A DNA stretch of 64,000 nt from Tubiluchus corallicola (taxonomy: Eukaryota; Priapulida; Priapulimorpha; Priapulimorphida; Tubiluchidae). The number at the start of each line of letters is the position of its first letter. Within the stretch, counting starts at the first letter, position 1. Below the pieces are notes generated by a model, which was not told the origin of the DNA, did not search any database, and saw only the letters and a list, made by a program, of their open reading frames with translations. The stretch is taken from contig JAQGDQ010000025.1 of assembly GCA_030141605.1 (NCBI GenBank), positions 356,907-420,906 of the forward strand, written 5' to 3'. Shown here in pieces: positions 34,501-43,762 of the stretch. The position numbers and the translations under genes are program-made.

Positions 34501-37244
34501 TTTGTTGTTCAAAAGTTACAGTTCAATTTGAAAAAGTTTTTAAACCATTGTCGTGCTAGGGACAGTAAGAACGTGTTTGCAATTTACCAAGATGTATTGA
34601 GCAAGGGAACCATTGCAGAAAAGCGAAAGCACTTTCCTGTGATGATCAAGCCTTTGATAGAACTGTGTTTAAAAGAACGACTTTATACGAAGCTTGTGAA
34701 AGTTGTGAATCGCTATGAGAATGTTTTACCAATGAGTGCTGCTTTGATCAGTGATTTGATGGTTAAGTGTTGCAAAGATCGTTATGGTATGCCGGAAGCG
34801 GTAATTTTCTTGTTTGGCATTATCAAAAGGAAGGCATTGCAAGTCAGCGACGAAGCATTTAAAGCTGCATTTGAGTAAGTAAAATCTTACGAATGTTATT
34901 CGTAATGTGGCACTTTTGTCTATAAACAAAAAACGAATTGGCCAATGCTGCCTGAAGGTATTAAAATAAACTTGTAATAGATTGATCTTGTGGGTGCAGT
35001 AATCGAGGAAATCTCTCACAAGTGCAATAAAAATTAACTGAGTTTACTTTCTGTTGCTATTTTTTATTTTTTTTTGTGATAGTTATGGCACAAATGTATG
35101 AGTAAAATTGCGTATTTTCTTTCATATATGTTCGTGTAACTGTCTTGTATTGTCTTATAATTCTTTGCCTTTTTGACAGGATGTTTCTGAAAACACGGAA
35201 CTTCTCGTGCTTTTGGCAGCTGGTCGATCATACACTAGCTGTCAAAGAGTACATTGTCCCTCTAGCCATCAGTCAACAAGCTATTGCTGAAAGCATCTCT
35301 CATCGAGCTCACATAGGACAGGCTGTATCACTCTTAGCTAAGATGCCGGCTGAGCACCTGCGAAACATTGACAATCGGGTAATAGAATAGAGTAGAATAG
35401 AACAAATTTGTTTAACAACAATTGATCATCGAATTATTACAATGCCAATTACAACTGCAAATTAATACAATTTTTAACATTTTTTCATGCATTTATGTAG
35501 TTGCTACACTCCTTGTTTAATGCTGTTTCCGAGATGGGAGTTCCTCACTTTGTAGCATCGGTGGAAAAAGCTTTAATGGACAGAGTGTATTTGTGCCACA
35601 AGCTGGTGAAAAGTCAGTTACAGCATACAGAAGAAGGACGATTTAGTGAAGAGACTCATTCAACTACTGAAGTAACACTTCATGTGAGCAAATGCATTTC
35701 TCAAGCTCTTTCTTATTTTTCTTAAGTCACAAGTTCTCTTCACTAAAGTACACTATAACTTAGGAAAATGGTATAAAACATATAACGATTTAACTGAATT
35801 GGTGCCAGTATGTTTGTTGACTTAGGACAGTTAATTTAAGCCTTATATGGGCTTGCATTAACACAAGTAAAACAAGAGGTTACCGAGAAGATTTTAAAGG
35901 TGTTGAAATCACAATATTTCAAAGCCTTTATAGGTTTTATCACCAGTTTGAAATGTTGCAGCAGTTGAGTAGTGGGGATTTTACAGGAGGTTACTGAGTA
36001 TGCTCGCCTATTTCTTTTAGAAATTTCAGTATACGTACCTAAAATATAGTGTACTCACTTCTCTTAAGAGTATACACCATATTCCCAAATAATAATTATT
36101 TAAGATGTTATTAAGTGTGCCTTGAAACCAACACATGTCTGCTAGGTGTGACCTGTTTAAATGGCTGACTGATTATATGCTTTGAACATGTTTTTCTTGA
36201 TCTTCCGTCATTTTATAATTTCATAAACTTTATTGTCTAAAATTTTCTCAGTCATATAAGGCCAAGTCTTCCAGACAGTGATGGGACATATAATGATATA
36301 TACATATATATGCATCATATAGGCTTACCAATACATTAAATGGTCAACAACTTCGGGGTAGAGGTGTGGTTGTGCTTGCCTCCCTCCGCTTCCAACTCCC
36401 ACCAAGTTAGACTTTGTGGATAGTATACCCTTCTCCACATTTACCACTACAGCACTCTGTTTTACATTTACGGGCATAGGTGGATATTTGTCTATTAAAT
36501 TATTTCGGTACATTCCTGTAACCGACTGTATTTCCATTTGATGGTGAAACCCGTATTCATTAACACTTTTTAAATCACATCCCTAACCATTTATATTATA
36601 GTGGTCTTGCCATTCAGAGTGTATTGTATTTTGTGAACACAGTGTTTTGCTTCATTAGTGTAATTTGTTTTAGGACATGATTGCATCGAAAAACTGGAAT
36701 AGTGTTGCCATTCTACTAAAGTTTGAACGAGATCCGAATAGCATCAGAACTCTGTATGATGCTGTTATACTGAATGAACCGCTGATCGCTGTTACATTTA
36801 CCAAGTTTCTAAATGGAGTTAATAGTAAGGCTGTTTTGTTTTGTAAAAAAAAATCACTCTTACTTTTACATTTGCTTATCACGTCGCCTCTGCATTATTT
36901 ACCATGTTATTTTGCATCTTTTAATATTCCAAAAACTTGCTGAATCTGGTGAGACATCTGTTTTTTTTTGTTTTAGATGTGGGGGTGTTTGGAGGCTGTG
37001 AGAAAGAGTTTATTGCTAGGTTGGCAATAATGCTACTGTGGACTATCAGAGAAAGAAGACTCTGGCAGCAAGGTTATACTGTCCTAGCTAGGCTACATGA
37101 AAATAATATTTTCTATTTGTGTGTGGCAAACCCAACAACAGGTATGTCAAGATTTCTGTTAACCTGTTAGCTTTGCTGCCCTATATTTAACCCCTAAATT
37201 ACACCAAAGATGATTATTGTAATGTGTGTGTGCACGCGCGTGCA

Positions 37245-37278
<34 letters not shown>

Positions 37279-40200
37279 TGCGAGCAAGTGAGTGTGCACT
37301 TAAGTGGTTGCTTCCTCAATTTAATTAGTTAGATTTAAAAGTTCTTTGTTTCTTTTTAGTATTTGCTTTTTAATTGTACGTTTGGTTTCTATGGTTTAGT
37401 ACTACCTAAGTTTAATGCACAGAAATTCTAGACAAGGCACAATGTTTAAAAGTATTCATAGCTACCAAAAATAGTATATTACAAAGTTGTTCAGCTGCAT
37501 CATTTTTGTACTGTAGCTTGCACACGCTGCATGCATTTGCTTTGCTTGAAGTTTAGAACTATTTTTTGCATGTTTTTGTAGAGAGAATACTTTTTAAAAC
37601 TTCACACATGATCTGTTTGATAGAGTAGACTTAATTTGTGCAAAATGTTTTTCATAGCTTCGCTGCTGTAAATGCTTTGCATTTATAAAATGAAACGCAT
37701 TTTAACGTATTTTTCAAGCTGTTATGTGCCTGAACTTCCCATGTAGTATCAGTTTTATTTAACCACCAGTGCATTGTAGCTGAATAGTCAGTAGTTATTG
37801 AATGTTGCACTTTTGTTAGCTGAGGGTTGTGTCTTGAGATCCTCAATGATCGCTCTCTTAGCTATGGAGGTGTGCCTGGAAACAAAGCCGGAAAGCATGC
37901 TGGATGTCATTGATGCTTGGCATGGAGCTGGACTAGTTATGTGTGGTGCTATGGAAAAAGAGGATAGAACTAATCGTTTGCAGCTATTGTCTAACGTTAT
38001 AATATCTCTCATCGAAGCTGAAATGCTCAGGTAAACTTCTGAATTTAGTTTTCAAGACTTCATTGTGTGATTACTCGAAGAATATACTGGTGTATGTTCT
38101 CTTCCAGTAATAAAACATCGCATGGCAATGGTATTACTTAACATAGCATTACAATTATAAGCATGACAGTGCTTAACCACTTGCATGCTGTACTATGCAT
38201 TTAGTAGCTAGTGCAGGCTTGCCAGCCAAACAGACTTGTGCACGGACGGAATATGTACAAAAATACCTATTCATGTTTGCATTGCCTTAGACAGATGAAG
38301 AGATTTTATGTTTGCACCATTATATGTTTGAAACAAGTTTTGAAACAGTTTTTACAACTGAGATAGTGAAATTGCTTACAATATTTACATTTTAGGGAGG
38401 CCTGTTCTGCCATGCAGGAATTCCTTTTTGATAAAAAGCGTGATATGCTGATCTTGGGAATAGATTATAATTCTGAACTGAGTAAGTGCAGTTAAGGTAT
38501 CTCGTGAATGTGTTAGTTTGCTTAAATGTCATTGTATCTGGGTTCAAGCCAGCTGTCCTGCAAGTAAAAGTCAAATACTTTAACTCTTAACCATTTAACT
38601 TACCAACTCTTTAGCCTTTGGCAAAGAAAACTTGATTTTGTAGGACAGCTTTGAATATTATCAAATGTTTTAAATTCTGTGATCGTCACTTTCTTTTACA
38701 GGTGTTAACAAACTGTGTAATTCCGTAGTTCTTCGATGTTTAGATTACGGAAATTTGGATCTTGCAATGCCCCTGTACTATACTTACAAAGATAAAGGCT
38801 GTTTGGATATGATCGAGTTCAGCACATTCCGCTGCATGCTTATATCATTTGCAGCTTCTCTGCCTGAACTTGCTAAAGAGATCTTCGATTACTGCTGTGT
38901 AGTTGGATATTATCCGTACCAGTATGTTCAGGATGCACCATATTCTTTGACTGTGTATTCCTGTTATTCGCATTATGAAATTAAACAGCTCGTAGAAAAA
39001 TATCTACGGGCTGTCGGGCGCCATTTGGATCTGAAGAATACTCTTTTAAATTATGAGGATGATTCTCTTGCTGTAACACTATCAGTTAATATTCGTGTAG
39101 AAACCGCATCTGATTATGATTTACTAATCAACAGAATTGGTGTATTGGCGGGCATCCCGGTTGGTGTAGCAGCTGTAAGGCAACGAGTGGCAAAAGTTCT
39201 GCATGAATTGAATCTCAGAGTTACGCCATCTTGTGATCGAATCTTGCACTTGGCACCTGAGTCACTGACACAGTATTTTACCAACCTGTATGGTCTGAAA
39301 TGGCCAGCAGCAGCAACTCGTGACCGGTCGCTCTTGCCTAGTTTAGGTAGACTACAGCCGCTCGTACCGCATGGCGCTCATAGTGTGACTGGTACTGGCT
39401 TGCACAGCTCTACAACGTATTCGTTTCAATGCTTGGCTTCTGAAGGAGATGAGTACCAGGTAGAAAACGTAAGATTAGTCACGCTGTGTGATACTACTGG
39501 CGATGTAGATTTTCAGAGTACCGACGAAACAATGTTTGGTAAGTGAATGTCATGTTAGCATAACAGCTAAGAAGCATTGAGCGTCTGTTGCCTAGAATGT
39601 TTCCCTTGCAACAAAAAAGCACTGGAAGCTGCAAAACTGCATGACACCCAGCTTTGTGTAAATGCATCTCATGCACAGTGGTGTCAATGGCATAACAAAT
39701 ATATTTGTGCACGATATAAAAGTCTTATGTTCAGCAGAGGTAAAAGCCTATCGGTGAGTACAATCAAACCTCATTATAACGCCAGCTGTGGGACACCACT
39801 AAATGTGACGTTATAACAGTTGGCAGTAATGCAAGTTTCATTAAATATCAAAGCCATTCTACTGTGTAACCTGTATTTTGTGTCCTAGTTAATTTTAATG
39901 ATAAATAGTATTAATTTCGGTGGTATGTGGATGTACATATGCATGTATGTATGTATGAGATTCGAGGCAACAGCTCCCAGAACGGCAGCATTTTCGGTGA
40001 TCTATATGTTAAGCGAAAGGTCTCGATTCGGTCATTTACCATTGGGGGTTTATTTTTCGAAGATAAAGTACAATGAATTGTTGCTGAAAAACAGCCATTG
40101 TGTTGTAAAAACAATGACCTCTGAACAGAAAAACAATTGTGATGTTTAAATTAAGATTTACATCTTGTTGCAAGCGACTGTATGAAAATGAATGCTGAGG

Positions 40201-43200
40201 TTTTGAGCAAGAAACATGCATTTTAAGGGTACAAGAGTTGCATGGCTAAGCTTCAGTACTGCTCATGTGAATTTAACAGCTGTAAAGCTGTTTGACTCAA
40301 AGTTAAGTTATATAAGTAATTTTGCGTTACTATTAGTAATGTTACGTTAGGAGCGTGGATGGGCTGCATGGCTGCATAGTTCTCTTATCGGGAGATAGCA
40401 GTATTACACCTGCATTAATTTTGTTAATGCAACAGCAATGTACAGTATAACACATGTATTGTTGTAGGCATAATAATTTTATATTATTTATAACATTTTA
40501 AAATTAACTAGGAAACAAAATAGAGATTACAGACTGATAAATAATGAACTTCGCCTTACCGCCAACTCCGCTGCAGTGCCATATTTAGTGGTGTTCCGGA
40601 CCTGGCGGTATAACGAGGTTTGACTGTAGCGCACATTTTACTTGTATGTATTTATTCAATAAAGTTTCCTTTGATAAATTAGTGAAATGTGCTCCATGAT
40701 ATTACCTATATTTGTGACAGTTGGTGTAATTCTTTTGTTTGCTTATTTCTTTAGCCCAGCAGAGCATTGAAGAGGAACATTCTGCAATTAAGAATAGAAT
40801 GTACAATGAAGTGTGCCAACGACTTGCATTTCATTTCAAAAAAGGAATTTTACCAGAGAATAGGTATGCTCAATATTAAAATTCTACAAGTTAATCAAAA
40901 TGTGGAGAGTTGGCGTAACTATGTTTCCTATTTTATCTCCTGTAAATTATGTAATACTAACAACTAAAAATAGTTCGAGCTGTCGCGATTCACTATCGTT
41001 ACTTATGATCGGAATAAGTATATCTCTGAATACTTATAATGTGCCCATTACCAGACGTCCGGAATATCCACACAGAGTAAAAATCACTTTATATTGTTTT
41101 CAAAGCACCTGTTTATCAGATCTTTGTTAGGATGTTATTTATTCTGCAGCTATTTCTATTAGATTTTTATATGCCAACTTATTCTAGATGTCAGGTAAAT
41201 GCTGATTAAGCTCAGAAAACTTTATGCGAGTACAAATATGGCAACTGCTACATTTGCAGCATAACCACAACAATGTAACACGGGAAGTTACTTTCGTATA
41301 AAAGTGTATTTCCAGATGTTATTTTTGTGCTTTTGTACAATAACTACAGTTTCTGTTGCCGCTAGTTACTTTTCTGCCAAACATGAATTAATCATTATTG
41401 TAAATCTTTGATGCAACAAACTAATTGGGGGGAAGGGTAGTCCATTATACCTGATAGTCCGTTATAATCGAGGGACACATCCTCATCATACATTAGGTGT
41501 TTTATTGCATTGAAGATACAAAGTATGGAGATGACTAGTTGTCACTTTAAATATTTACTGCTTTTCGTAAGGTCTTAACATTTGCTGTCTTATCTGCTTT
41601 TGAAAACCATTTCTCTACTTAACCCTGAATTTGAACTGTTAACACCATATTTTACGGAAAATTCTTTCAGCTTGTTTTTTGCTTTTTGAATACTTGATAC
41701 AGTTTGCTTCTTAACCCTGTATTCCTTGCTCACCTTGGCTACCAATGAGCCAACTTCTTGTTTCTTACACACCTTGGTTATCAGTGAGCCAGCTTATTCC
41801 TCGCACACCTTGCCCACCAATAAGCCAGCATCTTGTTTCTCACACACCTTGGCTACCAATAAGCCAGCTTCTTATTTCTCACACACATTGCATGGCTACC
41901 AGTGAACCAACTTCTTATTCCTCACACACCTTGCATTGCTACCAATGAACCAGCTCGTTATTCCTCACACACCTGGACTACCAATGAACCAGCTCGTTAT
42001 TCCTCACACACCTGGACTACCAATGAAACAGCTTGTTATTCCTCACACGTCTTGCCCACCAATAAGCCAGCTTCTTATTCTTCACACACCTTGCATTGCT
42101 ACCAATGAACCAGCTCGTTATTCCTCACACACCTGGACTACCAATGAAACAGCTTCTTATGCCTCACACACCTTGGCTACCAATGAGCCAGCTTCTTGTT
42201 TTTCACACACCTTGGTTACCAGTGAGCCAGCTTATTCCTCGCACACCTTGCTCACCAATAAGCCAGTTTCTTGTTTCTCACACACCTTGGTTAACAGTGA
42301 GCCAGCTTATTCCTCGCACACCTTGCCCACCAATGAGCCAGCTTCTGGTTTCTCACACACCTTGGTTACCAGTGAGCCAGCTTATTCTTCACACACCTTT
42401 GCTACCAATGAGCTGACTATATTTCCTGAGCAGCTTCAACTCTTCTGCAGATTTATATGATAACAGACCTTCTTTTTTCAACTTCATCAACCTTGGTATC
42501 TAGACAAACTAACAGCTATTGTAATTTTTAGTGAATGAAAAAATAGTCTGTTAAATGGTAATACTAACACATCCAAGACACATGGCTTCATTGTAACAAA
42601 CTTGTCCGATGTAATGTTAATGGATCAGAAATACTCCAGTATATCCGAAGCCCGCTATCTGAAGGTCTGTTTTTACGAGGGTATAATGTATGAAGTTTTT
42701 AAGGATTCCTCGAGACTGATTCTGCTTGAAATGGTTCAGTTGACACTTGTTAAATTGTTTATGTAGAGGTTTTACTTAAAGTTGTCATTATTCTTTGTGA
42801 AAATGAAACCGTTATATATGTAGATATGGGCAGCTCATTGAGCTCAAAAGTATTTGTACATGAAAGACTAGTAGATTATCTTGTATTTGTTCATGTAACG
42901 TTATGTGCATTTTTATACTTTGGTAAAAATTTTCAGCATAAGAGTGTATGCAACACGTGATCTTTCAACTAAGACCTGCTTTTGTAGTGTAAATATAAAT
43001 TATGTGATTAGCGAGCTGCTTTATCACTTGTGTTGTTTAAGCTTTTTTTGTCAAAATGATAATACTAAATTTAGAATTTCGATATTTTTTTTAGATTTTC
43101 AAGCATAGCTAAAGACCTAACAGAAAGATTTTACATATGTGAACGGAAAAGGACGCAGCAAAAGTTTAACACGAATGACATCATTCTGGGGAGAATGCTG

Positions 43201-43245
43201 CGCATATTTGTTGATGAACATCTCTCTGGGTATCTAAACGACTGA
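25436..43245 (+). CDS. TOPAZ1: TOPAZ1-like CCCH zinc-finger protein, 12 coding exons
   Basis: The coding exons are 25,436-25,541; 29,110-30,999; 31,529-34,874; 35,180-35,378; 35,501-35,683; 36,674-36,824; 36,977-37,141; 37,820-38,030; 38,396-38,481; 38,702-39,538; 40,755-40,863 and 43,095-43,245. Every junction is GT-AG and every phase agrees, giving 2,477 aa. The N-terminal 1,600 residues are polar and low-complexity. One CCCH finger (C-X8-C-X5-C-X3-H) lies at about residues 1,623-1,645, followed by about 800 residues of mostly helical sequence. In vertebrates TOPAZ1 is a germ-cell protein needed for male meiosis, localised to RNA granules. The name rests on my recollection of overall architecture and resemblance; I cannot align it here. 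The human protein is shorter (about 1,700 aa), mostly because of the N-terminal half. An unrelated CCCH/helical-repeat protein is the main alternative. Confidence 0.68.
27160..27560 (-). mobile_element. Decayed LINE 3' end (minus strand)
   Basis: Read on the minus strand, about 27,430-27,510 encodes RWIEHLIRLSEITPVGFFL, which resembles the RW-GH--RM stretch near the end of the reverse transcriptase protein in RTE-type and related non-LTR elements. Further on, YKKCLVKQKKK sits where such proteins usually carry a YKDCLK-like motif. Frames are broken. The element type is a guess from pattern only. Confidence 0.4.
28012..28090. mobile_element. hAT-like transposon terminal sequence
   Basis: TAGGGCTGTAACGATACACC, followed by several ACGATACGATAC units, is the type of terminal sequence common in animal hAT elements of the Charlie kind. 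I could not find the opposite terminus, so only one end is reported. Confidence 0.35.
28712..28775. repeat. (GGGT)n / (GT)n microsatellite
   Basis: GGGTGGGTGGGT followed by GT and CGTG units. The alternating purine-pyrimidine part could adopt Z-DNA. Confidence 0.85.
29110..30999 (+). CDS. TOPAZ1: TOPAZ1-like coding exon 2 (low-complexity, Lys/Ser-rich)
   Basis: This 1,890-bp exon encodes residues 36-665. It is very rich in Lys and Ser and has no globular domain that I recognise. Residues about 155-376 hold some seven degenerate repeats of about 29 residues around K-x-K-x-Q-x-x-x-KSV-x-x-SP (examples: KSQLERKSVKTSPLG, KDQLVEKSVKTSLVES, KCQYVRKSVRLSPV). The repeated SP sites could be phosphorylated. 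The exon opens after TTTCTAACAG and ends ACAG|GTTAGT. Large disordered N-terminal exons are in keeping with TOPAZ1, but sequence conservation in this part is usually low, so it does not help identification. Confidence 0.75.
31529..34874 (+). CDS. TOPAZ1: TOPAZ1-like coding exon 3 (acidic region plus CCCH finger)
   Basis: The exon follows a TTTTATTTTTTTTCCAG acceptor and is 3,346 bp with a single open frame. Its first 950 codons or so are acidic and Ser/Asp/Asn-rich with no known domain. Near the end, GERCVFYSKCGWC followed by NEDRCSFPH gives the CCCH finger ligands Cys, Cys, Cys and His (about 34,400-34,468). After the finger the sequence becomes ordered: KFLNHCRARDSKNVFAIYQD and the following residues look like paired helices of a TPR/PPR-like kind. 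The donor is TTTGA|GTAAGT. Confidence 0.8.
35180..38481 (+). CDS. TOPAZ1: TOPAZ1-like coding exons 4-9 (helical region)
   Basis: Six short exons (35,180-35,378; 35,501-35,683; 36,674-36,824; 36,977-37,141; 37,820-38,030; 38,396-38,481) splice in frame into about 330 residues. The sequence is rich in Leu, Ala and Glu and reads as successive helices, for example YIVPLAISQQAIAESISHRA and EKEFIARLAIMLLWTIRERR. No catalytic motif is visible. Exon 8 must begin at 37,820 (acceptor TTTTGTTAG): this is the acceptor that restores the frame with the phase-1 donor at 37,141, while a nearby AG at 37,793-37,794 would not. Confidence 0.75.
37223..37276. repeat. (GT)n microsatellite in TOPAZ1-like intron 7
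   Basis: GTGTGTGTGCACGCGCGTGC followed by a perfect TG run; alternating purine-pyrimidine sequence with CpGs. Confidence 0.9.
38702..39538 (+). CDS. TOPAZ1: TOPAZ1-like coding exon 10
   Basis: This 837-bp exon encodes residues about 2,112-2,391. The first part (DLAMPLYYTYKDKGCLDMIE and on) reads as helical. The middle (VKYLRAVGR-like through TPSCDRILHLAPESLTQYF) mixes short strands and helices. It is the most compact candidate for the C-terminal domain that databases describe for TOPAZ1, but I cannot recognise a PAZ fold by eye. The donor is TTTG|GTAAGTG. Confidence 0.75.
39761..40626. mobile_element. pogo/Tigger-type MITE with TA duplication
   Basis: CAATCAAACCTCATTATAAC at 39,761 and the reverse complement of the 40,626 end (CAGTCAAACCTCGTTATAC) are matching terminal inverted repeats. 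The homology extends inward to CACCACTAAAT on both sides. TA dinucleotides flank both ends (39,759-39,760 and 40,627-40,628), as expected for Tc1/mariner/pogo elements, and the AACCTCGTTATA core is typical of Tigger-like ends. The 866-bp interior has no transposase frame, so it is non-autonomous. It lies in intron 10 of the TOPAZ1-like gene. Confidence 0.85.
40755..43245 (+). CDS. TOPAZ1: TOPAZ1-like coding exons 11 and 12
   Basis: Exon 11 (40,755-40,863) encodes QQSIEEEHSAIKNRMYNEVC and continues to LPEN; exon 12 (43,095-43,245) encodes FSSIAKDLTERFYICERKR and ends DEHLSGYLND before TGA. The junction splits an Arg codon (AG then A). The acceptors are TTATTTCTTTAG and TATTTTTTTTAG. Both exons continue the helical style of the preceding exons. 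The 2.2-kb intron between them contains the Tigger-like element with the minisatellite. Confidence 0.75.
41431..42695 (-). mobile_element. Decayed Tigger/pogo-like DNA transposon
   Basis: On the minus strand, about 42,470 to 42,410 encodes SYKSAEELKLLRKYSQLIGS, and 41,772-41,590 encodes SLVAKVSKEYRVKKQTVSSI and on to KNKLKEF, together resembling the N-terminal helix-turn-helix of CENP-B/Tigger transposases. Between them the gene is interrupted by a minisatellite made from its own sequence (see that entry). The outer parts (GTCCGTTATAATCGAGGGAC near 41,450; AGTATATCCGAAGCC near 42,632) resemble Tigger subterminal sequences. The catalytic DDE domain is absent. Exact ends and target duplication are not resolved. 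Confidence 0.6.
41745..42415. repeat. 39-bp minisatellite derived from the transposase gene
   Basis: About 17 copies of a 39-bp unit (plus-strand form ACCAATGAGCCAGCTTCTTA with a CACACACCTTGG-type end). The unit length is a multiple of three, so frames stay open over long distances on the plus strand, but these frames have no start, splice or domain support. Read on the minus strand, the copy at the 41,7xx end is in frame with the transposase segment KKQEVGSLVAKV, so the unit equals 13 codons of that gene. Confidence 0.85.
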
Positions 43246-43762
43246 GTTTGTTTTTTATTTTAAAAAGCCATGTGTTTTAGGCAGGCTTAGCAATGATACG
43301 TTAAGTCTTGTTATTTTTCGTTAATTTTGTTTATTAGTTTTTTTGCCTTTAGTTAATTAAGGCTCTTAACGCTATCTACTTATTTTAGTCTTAATGCAAA
43401 ATTTGTGCCAAGGTGATAGCCATTTCTGTTTCGCTTGTTTTGTTGTTTGTTTATGTTGATTGGTGTTGTTATGTTGGTTGGTTTTATTAAGTAACAAGTA
43501 ATAGTCCACAACAGCAGATTGTTAGCAGAGATTTTCAGTTACCATTCGTGTGAATGGTTAGTCTAATGACTATTGGTAATAAGTTTAAGCAGACCTGTTG
43601 AACGTAGGTCAGTACTACCTATGCAATAATTTATTCTGCTAGTAATATTCTGTTATTTTCAAAGCAAGAAAATGGCTGTCAGCAGCAAGAATTTGGTGTT
43701 ATTTCCATTTATTTTTTGCAACTGTGTTCAGTTACTAACCGTTGGTAATGACTCTGAATAAA
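43246..43762 (+). other. Probable TOPAZ1-like 3' UTR
   Basis: Non-coding sequence follows the TGA. The first good AATAAA is at 43,757-43,762. The 3' end is not otherwise marked. Confidence 0.45.

Noticed and set aside
41745-42460. Up to 174-codon repetitive plus-strand frames (SSHT, NEPA motifs) as a secreted repeat protein
   Set aside because: The 39-bp unit is a multiple of three, which keeps frames open by itself; there is no start, signal peptide or splice support, and the unit is explained by the transposase on the opposite strand.
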